The position numbers and the translations under genes were made by a program. Below, in pieces: positions 10,669 to 24,072 of a stretch of 64,000 nt of DNA; positions within the stretch are counted from its first letter, which is position 1, and each line of letters starts with the position of its first letter. Source of the DNA: Chrysomallon squamiferum (lineage: Eukaryota > Mollusca > Gastropoda > Neomphalida > Peltospiridae); contig CM022668.1 of NCBI GenBank assembly GCA_012295275.1, positions 8,141,818 to 8,205,817 on the forward strand. Reading direction: 5' to 3'. Under the pieces are notes generated by a model. It was not told the DNA's origin. It searched no databases and was given only the letters and a program-made list of their open reading frames with translations.

Positions 10669-13600
10669 CCAAAATTAAAAAATGAAAAAGAAAATAGTAC
10701 AATTTAGTTTTTCATATTTGCATTTTAATAATCTGGTGACAACATAAAATTCTAAAGATTTCAGTTAAATTTTTTTATTTAATACCTTAATTTGATTTGC
10801 TTCTTAAAACATAAAAACTAAATAATTTCTTAGAAAGTATTTAAAAGCAAATAGAATGGATTATTAGAAGCAACACACGTTCTGCTGCAGTGGTACTTAG
10901 AGTCATGGATGGATGGACAGATAGTATGAAGCAGTAGTGGAGATGTATATTATCTTTAAATTTGTCACAAAAAATTGTCATAATTTTATGTTGAAAACCT
11001 TATTACTGAAATTAAAAATAATAATAATAATAATAATAATAATATAAAAGAATAACAAAATATCACTATGAAAGTTGGGTAAAAATCTATAGTACATACT
11101 GAGAAGAAACTGATTCTTTGAAGTGAATTTTATTTAAAAACAAAGTTTATGCTCTAGAAGAAATATATATCTATATTTATTTATTACAACAAAAACTTGA
11201 AAACAAAATTTAAGACTTGATTTATGTTATATAAAAAAAAAATCCAGAAATATTCTCTTTTTTTTTCAGAATTATTTCATTCTAAACTACTGTAAATCTA
11301 TCTTGAACTTACACTGAACAGTGCTAACTGCCTGAAGTTTTAATTTGATGTAAAGTGAGAATGAGACATACTGTTTTATTTTCAGTTTAAAACATAATGC
11401 TGAATTATGAAGGCTTAATAATAGCATTAATTGGCTTCATTTCAGAAATTATTGAAAGTCATATTTATTTTCATTCAAACTGAAATATTTGCAAAATTTA
11501 TTTCAAATTATATTTAGTTTCATTGAACTATTAATTCAAAATTGAAAAATTCAGCATATTCAGTTACATTCAAAATTAAACATCTTTTAAATTAAGCTTT
11601 TAATTTTAATTTTTAACTGAAATAAATTATAAATGATTCAAATTCCAGGAGAATTATCTGATGTCTAATGTTTTAAATTTATATATTTTCAGGGTTTTTT
11701 TGGATTAAAATATATTTATGAATAAATATTTTAAAAAACATTTTAAAAACATGCTGGAAAGTTGTGAATATGCAATTTGTATAAAATAGCTAAACCTTTT
11801 CATTTTGTTCTGATATATTTCCTAAATACTTGTTTCAGATTTTTTTACACTCTATCTCATTTTCTTCTGAATAAATAATACCTGAGAATTTCATTATAAA
11901 AATTCCAAAGATATAACAATATATATATATCTACAAAAATGAACAACATTACCATCATATTACATGTACAATAATTAAGTGATAATATATTTTTCCTTAG
12001 TGCAGTAGTGTACAGTTGATTTTGTTTTGTTTTGTAAAATGCAAATTAGGATAAAAATAATGCAAATTAGGATATAACATGCAAATTAAGACATAACATG
12101 CAAACATGCGCATAGCTAGCAAAGTGCATTAAGCAAAAGCAACAACAACAACAACAACAACAAAAATGATAATTTAAAAAATAATAAAAATAAAAAATAA
12201 TAAGGAAAATTAATAAAATTATGTTGTGAAACAAACTAGTATACAAATACATATAGACAACATGCCATACTTTGAAATGCAATTATGTCACAATATGCAA
12301 CATCTACATGTGAATTATTTGCATTATGCAATATCTATGAACTACTCATGCTAATTTACAATGCAGATTTCACAGGTGATAATACCTACCAAATATACCT
12401 GTCTATTTCTGACACCTTGTAATTTGTAGCTGATCACTTGGGAATAATGTATGGATCATTGTTGTGTATTTAGGAAAAATAATAATAATGGAATGATAAA
12501 GTTTATTAATAAATAATAATAAATTTAAAAAAAAATAAAGATAAAAAATGAAAGAAAAATGAATGAATGAATAAATAAATAAATAAAAATTATAATTATA
12601 AATATAAATATAGATAATAAAAAAAGATAAAAATAAAGATAAATAAACTCCAGAAACATTAAAAAATTTAACTGATTTAAAAATAAAAAAAATAAAATGG
12701 TAATAATAATTTATAAATGAAATAATAATAATAATGACAAAATAATAGGTTAATTAATAGCATATTGATAAAATGCAGAATCTGTTTATATATTTATATA
12801 TAGTGATAATGTATAAATAAATAAATAAATAAATAAATATATAAATAAATAAATACACAAAAATTAAATATATAAAAAATAATTATTGGAATATCTCGTC
12901 AAAACATGATTTTATATATTCCTTTTTCTTTTTTAATTTTTAAATCTTTTTTAAAAAAAAGTTATCTCCAGTATTTTTGTTTGTTGTTAAATAAATCAGA
13001 TATGATCTGATCATATATACTGATGTAATTTCTGTTATGTAACACAGTCAAATTTAATAATCAAAACTAAGAAAAAAAGAAAGATATTAAAAGAAAATAA
13101 TGAAAAGACAATTACGAAAAAGAAAAGTATCAAAAAAACAAAAATTATGATCATAATGAAGTCCAAATAAATAAATAAATAAATAAATAAATTTGATACA
13201 AATAATATTGAAAAATTCATGGGACAACTTAGATTTAATTTGAAACATTTTTTTCAATTCTTTAAATAATCCATCCAGTCTCCTAGATTTTCTTCTCTTT
13301 TTCCTTGTTGCTATTAATCCAGAAAAGAATTCTTAAATAACCCAGACTGTATCACCTTATATATATTCTAAATATGTCTAAAACCTTCAGATCTTTATTA
13401 TCGATTATTTGAAATCTGTTGTCTACTTCATCACATTATTAAAACACATTTTAAGTACACGAAAAAATAACCAAACATCAACTTAGTTTGATATGGTTCA
13501 TATTTATTTTCAACAGGACATGGCAGCCAATGAACACTGGCGATATATATGAAAAGTGTTCAAAATCATCCAATGAAAACTGGTAATATATATGAAAACG

Positions 13601-16076
13601 TGTTCATCATCCAATCAAAAATGATTGCAGGTTTTCTCTCTCTAAAACTGTACATACATTGTTTGCTGATCCATTATGCAAGATACACCAAAATTCATTA
13701 GTTACTAAAACACACAAAACATTTTCAGTCATCCATCATGCAAAATACAAAAACAAATAAAAGATAAATAATTTTAAATAAATCATATTTAATAAAATGA
13801 ATCAAAAATTGTTTATAAACAAAAAAGAAAAAATAAAGAAGAAAAAGAGAACAAACCAAGTCATATTCACAAAACAAAATGTTGGCATATTCTACAGAAT
13901 ATAAACTGTTGAAATCAAATAGCTTCATAATAAAGTTAAAAAGTACAATGAATAAGACACTATCAAAACATAACTTTAATCAAATTACTTTATCTATGTA
14001 TTTTAAAAATATTTTCAAGTTGCTATCACTATTACTTCTGATATTATTAAGCAAGACTACTGTAAGAAATTGTCTCTGTATAAATAAATTTTAAGCTATA
14101 GTTAAATGAAAAAATCCATGATCAATTTGCAAGTGCTTTGAAGAGATGAATGTGAGGCAAACATTGGTATGTACTGTTAAAAAATGCAAAATGGATTTTA
14201 TAATTACAAGTAAAAGATTTCCCATGCAGAAGCAAACAGTCTGCATCTTTTATCTTTTACCCAAACAATGACTGAATAATACTGACCATGCAGTTAGCTT
14301 GACTATTTGAACTACTAGCTCAACTGTTTGATTTACTGGATCAACCATTTTAATTATTAACTTCAGACATTCAGTTTAAACATTCAGTTTACTAATTTAA
14401 ACATTCAGATTACTAGTTCACGATCTGCTTTACTGATTCAACCATCTGAATTACATACTAAACTGTCTGAATTGCTAGCTCAACCAGTTGTATTATTATT
14501 CAACAGATAAATCTTTTTGTAAACCAGTCAATTGTGCTGATCAACTGAGTCCTCAATAATGTCAATCAGCTGATATGCTCAATCATTCATCAACAAGATG
14601 ATTAATTTGTTTGTTCCATTGTGCATCAACAACCCAACCATTAGACAATATCATCAGTTATTTCAACCATTTCATCAGTTAATTCATATTCATTATCTGA
14701 ACCATTTAAACAAATGAGAACTTTCAAACCTGTTCATTTGAGTGAACATTTTATCAACTAGTTCAACCACTCAGTACAACTAGTTCCTGAATCATTCAAC
14801 CATTTATAACTATCTCAGCAATTAGACTAGTTCATTTAAATGCATATCCAATTTCTTTAGACTAGGATTGTCTTATTTTTGACTAGGTTTCTTTAGGAAA
14901 ATATTTTTTTTAGTTACAACATTTATTGTGTATTACATAAATATGTATTTTTAGGGGAAAATATTAGTATATAGGAGAAGATAGTATATTTATTTTTTCT
15001 TTTAATAATAATAATAATAATAATATTCTCTTAAAAATAATTTCTAGTTTTTATGATTGATTGTTCTTATATTTGAATATTTTTCATTCGAAAGTTTATA
15101 TAAATTTTACTTCTACTTTTATAGTTTCAATAAGCTAAAGTATTTCTAGTGTAACAAAAAGAACTCTTGCTGCATTTTATAAGCTGCCTGTGATGGCTGG
15201 TTTCTTTTCTAAAATCCTACTGCCACAACACTTAGTACAGTTCTACTAAATAACATCCAATGGTTTAAAGAACATGTAGATAACTGACTAATAATATATA
15301 TATATATATATATCTTAATTTTTAAAAGGTAGCAAAAATTAGACTGTTCATATATGTAAAAAGTTTGAATTTGCCAACAGCATACATGAATATGACAAAG
15401 TTTTTTCTTCTTCTTCTTCTTTCTTTGAATACATTTAAGAAAAACGTAGCAACATGGTAATTGAAAAAATGAAAGAAATTAATAAGAAAGTTCTGCCCAT
15501 AATTGCCGACAGTAATATGCAGCTTTAAGCAAGAAAAAGTAACATTAAAATGAAAATTATAAAAATATGTATTATTACAAAGTAAAAAGAAAAAGATTCA
15601 AAAAACTAATTTCATTCAATGAAATATATATATATATGTATTTTTTAAAAGATAATGCTTTCATGAGCAGAACTGATTTCAACTGCAGGATTTTAATTTT
15701 TGAAAACAAACTGTGAAAAAAATATTTATTTACAAGTCTACATTTGTTAATATACATTTATAAAAAACAAAAACAATGTTAAGTGTAATAAATAAATAAA
15801 TAACTGAACAGTTTAAATAATGTTTCTAATTTCTAAAATAATGATCTATGCACCACTGCAATCATTAATTTGTTTAAATTATTACTACCTTGCCTGACAT
15901 AAATATTATCATAAAAATTATTTTCCATGTTTTCTTTTAAAAAAAAAGACTTCAATTTTGACTTTGTTTATTTATGAGAAAAAACAAAATAAAAACAACA
16001 GGTCATTAAAAAAAAATATAAGTAAGTAAATAAATATTGACTTAATTCCTGTTAATAACTGAAACCTGAATTAAAA

Positions 16077-16119
<43 letters not shown>

Positions 16120-19100
16120 ACAACTAATGAAATAATGCAGTATTAATGAATGCAATCGTGCGTCCTTAAGATGAGTTAAACTGTTAGAAAAGGATTTTCA
16201 TCTAAAGCTGTCAACCATGTACACTAAATTAAGAATATATTTATATACATTATTGATGACTACAGTGTAAATACCTGTACAGTAGATAATATACATCAAC
16301 GTTTTAACAAAAAGCAGCTATGAAAATTTAATCTAGTTTCTTTTTAAATAATTGAGCCGTTCAGATTCAAAGATATTGAATTTTATAAAATGTAGTACTT
16401 GTACACAGACTATGTACAAAGTTTGTTTATATAGATATATTCTATTATGATAAGCATCCATCCAAACTATCTAGTTATGTGTGTAAATTTGCTAAACATT
16501 TATATATCATGCCTATAAGTAAAGTTATAAAAAGCAAAATAATAGTTTTGGTTATGAAAGAAATTTGGCAATTATGCCTAAATTATTGTTATTGTTGTTA
16601 TGAAAACCAACATTTATGAACTTTTTTCAATGTACCTTATAAATAATGTAACATTTGTATAACATTTAAAAAAAAAAAAAAAAAATCAATATACAAAATA
16701 GTTTTTTTATTATGTTCTTAAGAAATTGTAACAGCCTAGAAATAAATCAATTTACTGTGTGTTTAAGACCAATAGTTTAGATCCTGAAACATAGTGACAT
16801 TTCTATTTCATTTTATTTAATGTATATCTAACTGCACAAAAATGGGATTTATGAAGCCAAATTGAAGCAAGCATTTTAAGTTTCAAATAAAAACCAAAAC
16901 CTCTTTAGATTTGTTAAATATACATTAATTTTCATGTAAAGTTATCTAAAATTTTGTAAAAAATAGTTCATATTAAATATACATGTATATCAATTTTAAT
17001 TATAAACATAACTTTAGACAATAATACATTTATTTGAAGTTAGTACCATGAAACAATATGTGTGCAACTTTTTTGTTTATGATAATGGTTGTCAAAATTA
17101 AAATCTACTTTTTTATTAGAGTTTTTGTTTTTATTATTATTTGTTTTTATCACAACAGTTGTTTAAATTATTTCTCTGCTGTAGGTTGATTGTAACAAGT
17201 TGAGCAAACAGAGTAACACAGAGGGCTGGATTTAGACATAAAGTTTATGATAAAATTAGTAACAGCCAAAACATCACAGTTTCAAATATATCTGAAAACA
17301 AAGCTTCACAATTTAAATACCTGAAACAACCTGGTTAACAATTATGAAATGGGCCACTAAAACATTCCACAAATTAGAACCTTAAACCCAAATCATGTTT
17401 ATCATTAGACTATAAGTTAGATAAAACTGTATATGGAATAAGGATCTTCATGGGTGTTCTTTTCACAAAGTTTCAGATGGGACCAGATTCTAAACCTTCA
17501 CAACTTAAGACCTTGAACTAAAATCATTTTAATTGTTACAAAAATAGTTCTCTGTAAATGAAATAGAAATCTTCATGTCATCATCTTTTCAGTAATGTAT
17601 AAGCTGGAACCAGATTCTTAAAACAACCTGCATCTTAGGAAACAACTTTAATTTATCAAGATTACATTTAAAGTAAGCAACTCTACTGTAGATCCAGTTT
17701 CTGAAAGTACTATTTATTTAATAATATTGATTACCCAGAACTTATACAGACATGTATACTTTCTGAATAAAACTTAGAGGTCCCATTGTCTAACTGAATT
17801 TGCTAACTTGTTCACACAGGATCTTTCTACCTTCTAACACTGGCAAACACATCTTCTACTGCCTACAGTTTCAACTTATCTAAATCCAGCCCTGGTCCTA
17901 TCATAGCATTCCATGTCAAATAAGCACATTAAAAAGAGAAAATTAAAAAATTAAACAATAAATAAAAGTGAAATAAACTTATATTATTTCATAACAAGCT
18001 TTCACTGTGTACACCATTGCACTTGGAATTTAGATCAAGGATTTCCATCGAGAATAATTTGTCAAAAATCCTACATGTTTTTACTTACCTATGTAAACAA
18101 TTCTAATTATAGTTTTTGTTTTATGATGTTGTTAAAAAATTCTATGAACTTTATATGGTTTTAATAGTTAACAAATTGGTAATATTGTCTATATGTATAA
18201 TAATAATGAAAAAATACACACAATAGAAATTTTGGTTATATATATTTCAACATTAAACTATGTTTGTTGTTGATATTTAATCCTATTTTATTTTAATATT
18301 ATCAAAAATGTAACATGGACTATATCAGTAGTTGTATTTCAATGTTAATGACATTCATTAACAAGGGTTTTCACTAATGTAAATGTATTTAAAAAGATAA
18401 AATGGTAACTTTATTCACTGAAAGAATGTCAAGGTAGTATGCATTAGAACCAGAGAAATACAATCTGAGATAGAACATAATAAAATTATTTATGTAATTT
18501 GAACAATAAGGGTTAATCTCAGCTTAATTGGTTTAGTGCTTTTCATTATATTTTTATACATAAAACCTTCATTAAAAATGTTTTAAACCAAACATTTCAA
18601 ATAAGGTATTTTTAAAACATCAATCAGTATTATGCTATGCATGAAACTAAAGTCCTAATTCGGTTTAATTGTTACATCTGTACATGCAAAGCTTTAAAAG
18701 TATATGAATATGTAAATCTTGAAAACTATATATCTTTATTTTTTTGGTTGTGATGGTTTTGTAATGAAAAATATCAAACACGAGTGATTAAATCTAAGCT
18801 GTTTTTAATTTTAATGCATGTAGGTCTGTTTAAAATCTTACACTGAAATAATATTAAACATAAGGCCCGATTAAAATCTTATATATGCCTAATAAAATAT
18901 AAAATAAATAGGACCTACCGTTAAAGCAGAAAGGTTTTAAACTGATAATAGTTATCATGTCATGTTTTGAAATCTTTGTATAGCGAAACAAGGTCCAAAT
19001 AAATCAGGTTTATGCTTTGAGTTATCTCAACTTGTCAAATAACTCTTCAATTCTGAGAGAGATATTTCTTAAGGAAGAACTAAATATTCTAAATATAAAA

Positions 19101-20925
19101 CAAGATTCATGCAAATTAACAAGGTAGAAATTAAAACTAAAACTTCAGTAATATCATGAACTTCAATTAAAGCTAGAATTTCCAAACCAAAAAGTATCAT
19201 TGACATCCAAGTTAAAAAATTATTTTTAGAAACAAAATAAGTCAGTAAATAAAGTGAAAATTTTGAAGAACTAAAATCGAAGCAAGATTTTCGAAAATCA
19301 AAATAAAAAGATCTGTCATGATTTGCAATAAATACAAAATTTTCAAAAAAATCTAAATAAAATTTAAGAAATGGAAGAAAAGACAAATAAAATAAAAATG
19401 CTTAAAAGACATTAATGCTTTGACAAAATGATATAGTTTTAAAAACAAATTTTTACATTTATATCCTTTAACTGTATGAATATGTATTATAATTAGCAGA
19501 CTATAATATAACATACATATATCCTATCATACTGCACCAAAAACCATTCACAATTATACCTACAGATCTTGTCTTAACATGTTATAATAATTAATTTGGT
19601 TTTGAAACAGTTTTACAATCTATGATTATGACATTTTGTTTTACAAATAATTCACATAATTCATTAAATGGTTTTCTTTTTTTTTATAATAAAAAATATG
19701 TTTCTGTTGATGGTGCTATTATTATCGGTGAATCTGTCATTTTAGAAACAGTGAAGCTGTCATTAGTATTGATTAAAGGATGACGAACTGTAGATATATA
19801 TTAAATAAATTATGGATAAAACTGTAATGAGTGTGAACAATTAATTTTAAATAATTGCTTCATTTTTTTTGGTTGATTATTTTATTTTATTTTTTGCTGT
19901 CCAAAATATCATTATCAAAAACTTGCAAGGGCAGTTAAGTATATATTTAACATTATTATTATTATTATTATTATCCCAGTCTAGCAATAATGAATGTACC
20001 AATAAATAATCAAGGGGAAAAAAAGAAGTAAAAAAATCAAAATAAGAAAAGAAAAAATATGTATTATGATCAAAACTGAATGATATCCACATATGTTTAC
20101 TAACCATTATTTTTTTATATAAAAGTAATTTCTCACTTATTTACATGGTACCTTTCTCACTTAGACTTATTTTCATACAAGTCTATTATTTAATGAACAG
20201 TAGGCCTTAATAATAATAATGATAATATATACTAATAATGTAGGCCTCAGTTTTAAAACTATTATTAGAGAACATGCATGTATGAGCAACTGTGAAATAT
20301 TCATATTTTTTCTTCCTTTTTGGTTTTTTTAACTAGCAGCTATGTGAATGATGACATAAATAAATACTAATAAAAAAAAATATATGCACTAAACTGGATG
20401 AAAATAAAAACAAATAAAAAGCCACAAAGGCTTCTTCAACTATGTAACCTTCTATAATAAATATTCCATTAAGAGATTAAGATAATCCAAAACGGTTTAA
20501 CACATTTTTGTGATGTCATCAGTTTGGTAACATAATGTCATCTTCATTTCCATGGCAACATGCAGTACTCAACTATTCTGTCTGATATATCAGAACTTTT
20601 GTCTTGTGTATTTTTTGGACAGATGTTCATACATACATATATATATATATATATATAAATATATACATATATATAAACACACATCTTGAAGGGGTTGGGG
20701 CAGGGTCACAAAAGAAAACAGTATTTCCATTCGTTCATGCTGAAGAAAACTGTGCAGCATGCAGCTATATCCATACAGGACTTTTTTTTTTTTCTCATCT
20801 GCCTTGTCATCCTGTAACTTGAACAGACAGACAGACAGACAGACACACATCTAATTATAATAAGGTAAAGAAAATTCTCCCAGAATGCAACACAATCATC
20901 ACCTATTAGTCGGCGGCTCACTTAC
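7023..20925 (-). other. 13.9-kb intron between the Ser-rich linker and SH3
   Basis: No exon, RNA gene or autonomous transposon was recognised on either strand. It contains simple repeats: (TTA)n 7655-7690, (TG)n 8769-8791, (AG)n 9112-9173, (TAA)n 10612-10665, (AAT)n 11017-11043, AAAT runs at 12565-12855, 13164-13192 and 16077-16121, TA runs at 15292-15312 and 20638-20660, and (GACA)n 20823-20846. Degenerate tandem sequence is visible at 13505-13620 (two copies of a roughly 50-bp unit), 14300-14830 ('caaccattt/cagttaattca') and 17300-17700. Long frames such as 19069-19386 minus are Phe/Leu/Ser-rich AT-driven noise. Confidence 0.8.
12039..12324. promoter_or_regulatory. Cluster of octamer motifs (possible POU sites)
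   Basis: ATGCAAAT occurs at 12039-12046, 12060-12067 and 12079-12086, ATGCAAAC at 12098-12105, and the reverse ATTTGCAT at 12317-12324. The first four are spaced 19-21 bp and belong to a short 20-bp tandem repeat, so repetition alone may explain them. POU-factor binding is inferred from the motif only. Confidence 0.25.
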
Positions 20926-21460
20926 CGGGCTCTGATCCAGGGACCCGGAGCACTCGACTCCAGATGCAGCACTAGTTCTTAAACTACCATCCTGCACCAC
21001 GTCTGGCATCACGTACGTGTTTGCATAACTCTCGGGCGTTTTGGAACCAGCAGCTCCTGTAGTTGGGCTTTCATTTTTTGATTTTCTCAGTGTATTGCGG
21101 AAACCTTCGAAAATCGTCTTTTTTGGCTTTGGCGATCCTGAACTCATGTTTCCACTTCCTTCTCCAGATGAGTTGGATTTTTTTGCACTTTCACTGAGTT
21201 TCTGTTTTTCCGAGTTTGGTAAATCCTTCGATGGTTCAGTCGGAGAACTGGGGCAAGGACTTTTTTCTGCGTCCTCCGCCCGCTCTGCCAGGGTCTCCTG
21301 TAGTGGTGCGGGAACTGACTTGCAACGTTCATGCTTTTTAGCATCATGTTTCTGCTTTGATTTTCCCTTCTCTATAGAATTACCTCCCTTTGCAATCGGG
21401 TGGGACTGAGTTTTTCGCAACTGAGACTCTTTTGGCAAGGTTCCAAATTCAGGAGCAGAT
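20926..21460 (-). CDS. Ser/Lys/Glu-rich linker exon between PH2 and SH3
   Basis: Acceptor tttttttcacag, donor GTAAGTGAGC. 535 bp, phase 2 in and phase 0 out, 179 codons. It starts LSAPEFGTLPKESQLRKTQS, runs through a basic stretch (KGKSKQKHDAKKHERCKS) and an acidic/Ser-Pro stretch (SPCPSSPTEPSKDL). Next comes SPKPKKTIFEGFRNTLRKSK, the most motif-like part: a short amphipathic basic segment. It ends GSLDQSP. It is predicted disordered with many Ser-Pro sites. The corresponding region of Kalirin/Trio is also a poorly conserved Ser/Pro linker. GC content is clearly higher than the surroundings, as expected for coding DNA. The opposite-strand frame over the same bases is a shadow. Confidence 0.92.
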
Positions 21461-21861
21461 CTGTGAAAAAAACAATTGAAATTATTTTTAAAAAATTGTT
21501 TATTTATTTTTTTAATTTTGTTTTTTACAAATTTATATTAATACATAATGATTGAGAAAATGTGAGCTATATGCATCTAAAAATTAACAGTTTATTTATT
21601 TATGTATTTATTTTTTTTATTTTTAAAGAAAACTGTAAAAGAATATAATGTTATCCACAACTACCTCTCACTTTCATAAAAATTCATTAATTCCATTTTG
21701 AATTAACTTAAAAGATAAGAAATTTTTTATTCATAAAACACAATTATATATATATTTTTTATTTTCTGAATAAAGACTAAAAATATTTTTACATGTATCT
21801 CTCACAAAAAGGAAAATTAGGCTATTAACACTAGTCTAGATTAAAATTCACAAGAACTTAC

Positions 21862-21907
21862 AATTCTTTTGTCAACTCTTTCTGATAAGCTATTGGAGAC
21901 TGGAGGG
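21862..21907 (-). CDS. 46-bp exon ending the PH2 C-terminal helix
   Basis: Acceptor tttatttcag, donor GTAAGTTC. Phase 1 in and phase 2 out. It encodes ALQSPIAYQKELTKE; Kalirin has ALQSPIEYQRKE after its second PH domain, an exact family signature. The introns on both sides are AT-rich and featureless. Confidence 0.92.
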
Positions 21908-22148
21908 CTGAAATAAATAAAATCATCGTCATTACAGTTTAAAATTAATTATATATATACATAAATATTTATATCCACACACACACACATATAGATATGT
22001 AGATATATCTCACACTTTCATTTACTCTCTGTTCCTGCCTTTCATTAGAACTTTTAAACACAAACACACAGATAAACAAATTTGGGCAGTCACATATACA
22101 TCCAATACACTATGTCATCTATCCACACAGACAAAATAACACTAATAC

Positions 22149-22326
22149 CTCTGAGAAAATTTCCCTGCATGTCGAGGATTGACTTTATTTCTCTAATCCA
22201 GGTTTGTTTGACTTCTTCTGATGGGGCAAGGATCTGGAACTTCATGTCTGAGCCAGGAGTTCGATCAATGAGAATAAACTTGAGAGGATCATCAGCCACA
22301 TTCTCCAACATGGACATCTTGTTTAC
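22149..22326 (-). CDS. PH2 domain, second half
   Basis: Acceptor tgttgtgttacag, donor GTATTAGTG. 178 bp, phase 0 in and phase 1 out, 59 codons. It encodes VNKMSMLENVADDPLKFIL, then RTPGSDMKFQILAPSEEVKQ, then TWIREIKSILDMQGNFLR. The TWIREI helix with its invariant Trp is the hallmark of the PH C-terminal alpha helix (Kalirin: AWVQDINQVLETQRDFL). Confidence 0.94.
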
Positions 22327-22741
22327 CTGTAACACAACATCATTTTAACCAGTCTTATTTTATGTTGTACACTTATATATATGTGTGCATAAGTGTTTAT
22401 AAGTAAGCTATTTTCTACATAATTGTCTTTTTTCATCTTTCTCATTTACTCTTTTTGAAGGGATTTACAAATTTAAATACAGATATTTTACATTCAGCAA
22501 TTGAAGAATATTAATAGATATAAAGGGAGAAAAGACATAAATAAACCTGCTCCACACACATACATAGTCAGAAAAATACAGACAGACAGACAGAAATGCA
22601 CGGACAAAAGACTACATCAAATTTATAATCAATCATATAATTCTGTATTATTAAATGAGAAGTTTATCCCCTGTTCTTATGAACAACATTACTGATTAAA
22701 ATAGACTGATAATAATCTATACATAAAAACCAATACAATAC

Positions 22742-22936
22742 CTTGACACTATTTTTAAACACATAGTTTGCATTGGAGAAATCTCCTTTCTTCTTCTCAG
22801 TCATCTCACTGAAAATGATGATCTGCTCAAACAGGAACACTCGTCTCTCTTTAAACTTCTGTGTACAGCCAGCAGTGATCTCAGACACCAGGACTGTGTC
22901 TTGTAAGAGTAGCTTCCCTTGAGCTGTTATTTTACC
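22742..22936 (-). CDS. PH2 domain, first half
   Basis: Acceptor ttacacaacag, donor GTATTGTATT. 195 bp, phase 0 at both ends, 65 codons. It encodes GKITAQGKLLLQDTVLVSE, then KFKERRVFLFEQIIIFSEM, then KKKGDFSNANYVFKNSVK. Kalirin has TAQGKLLQQDTFYV and RTKERRVFLFEQIVIFSE at the same places. This is the strongest family match in the window together with the DH exons. Confidence 0.96.
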
Positions 22937-23416
22937 CTGTTGTGTAAAACAAAATGATATATATTATATTTGAATATACAATTTGAGCAAGCATGACTGC
23001 ACACATACATGCACATCATGCACACAGACTAACACACATAAACAAATAAATATCTATACAGACAAGCACTAAGAACTTTCATCTTGATTTCTTAGTATTT
23101 TCAAAAATGTATTTCTTGTATAAAGTAATAATTAACAGTATCTGTAGACTCAATCAAGCATGCATGCACACACACATAATATAAGTTAATACAATTTTTT
23201 ATTTTTCATATATGTGTGTGTGCATGATAAAACATTTAAAAGATTTAAATATTTTGGAAAGGGGAAGGATAAAAGAAAATTCATTCAGATAAGATTTCTT
23301 TTAACTTTATTCCTCTATGTGAACATCATTTGTTCTTAAAATGTACTTCTGAATTTTCAAAGCCTATCACTTGCTTGTTGTTGATTATTTCTGAGATTTA
23401 ATGTAGATAGACTTAC

Positions 23417-23544
23417 ATTAAACCCCTGTAGCCTTCCAACTTGCATCATATCATTAGCAGCTTTGGAACAACACACATAACACGAAGCGCTTTCTTCAAA
23501 TCTGTCGTGTCTAAGCCTGCCCGCTCTGTGTACTTCAGAATATC
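23417..23544 (-). CDS. DH2 domain, last exon, with apparent 1-base deletion
   Basis: Acceptor attatttag, donor GTAAGTCTATC. 128 bp where 129 is expected (phase 0 on both sides). It encodes DILKYTERAGLDTTDLKKAL, then RVMCVVPK, then shifts frame. The continuation AANDMMQVGRLQGFN is intact one frame away. Kalirin reads MCLVPKRCNDMMNLGRLQGF, so the shift sits in the AAAG at 23461-23464 (three T on plus, four needed). The rest is perfect, which favours a sequencing or assembly error in a homopolymer, but a real null allele cannot be excluded. Confidence 0.92.
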
Positions 23545-23548
23545 CTAA

Positions 23549-23700
23549 ATAATAACAATAACAATAACAATAACAATAATTATAATAATAATAGTAATAA
23601 TAATATAAAAATAATATTTTAAATAACAGTAATAATAATAATAATGCACTAATAATAATAATATAAATAATACAATAAAACAAATAATAATAATAATGTT
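23549..23700. repeat. (AAT)n/(AAC)n tract
   Basis: Mixed trinucleotide tract in the intron directly upstream (transcript sense) of the last DH exon. The remainder of that intron, to 23979, is A-rich with GATA/GACA runs at 23930-23970. Confidence 0.85.
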
Positions 23701-23979
23701 ATATAAAATAGTAGTATTAGTAATTATATACTATAAATTAACCAAGAAAAAGAAGAGGAGAAACAATCCAAAAAAAAAAATACAAAATACAAAAATAAAA
23801 TAAATTCATTTAGGCATTAAAAACACAATAGTATTGTTATAAAAATTACACAGACACACACACATCAACACACATACACAAAGTTAGATAGCTTGTAAGC
23901 CAGACAGACAGTGAAACAAGATATATTATATTAGATAGATAGACAGACAGATAAATAGATAAACAGATAGATTTTGTAC

Positions 23980-24072
23980 CTTTAAAAGAAGCTGATATTT
24001 CATAATTCTCTGTACAGGTTTGATTAACAAATCTGGCAATGTCAGCTTCTGTCCCAGTTTCTGTCGAATTTC
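23980..24072 (-). CDS. DH2 domain exon with the conserved helix 8 core
   Basis: Acceptor tttctctttaaag, donor GTACAAAATC. 93 bp, phase 0 at both ends, 31 codons. It encodes [20 protein letters not shown] then [11 protein letters not shown]. LIKPxQRIxKYxLLLK is the signature of RhoGEF DH domains (conserved region 3) and contacts the GTPase. Kalirin has LIKPIQRITKYQLLLK. Confidence 0.96.

Noticed and set aside
19069-19386. 105-codon minus frame (Phe/Leu-rich)
   Set aside because: AT-driven composition, no splice sites in phase with the neighbouring exons, no domain.
20545-20565. RFX-like half site (ccatggcaac) near the Ser-rich exon
   Set aside because: A single short motif in an intron with no other support.
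21041-21409. 122-codon plus-strand frame
   Set aside because: Shadow of the Ser-rich coding exon on minus; the minus frame has exact splice phases.
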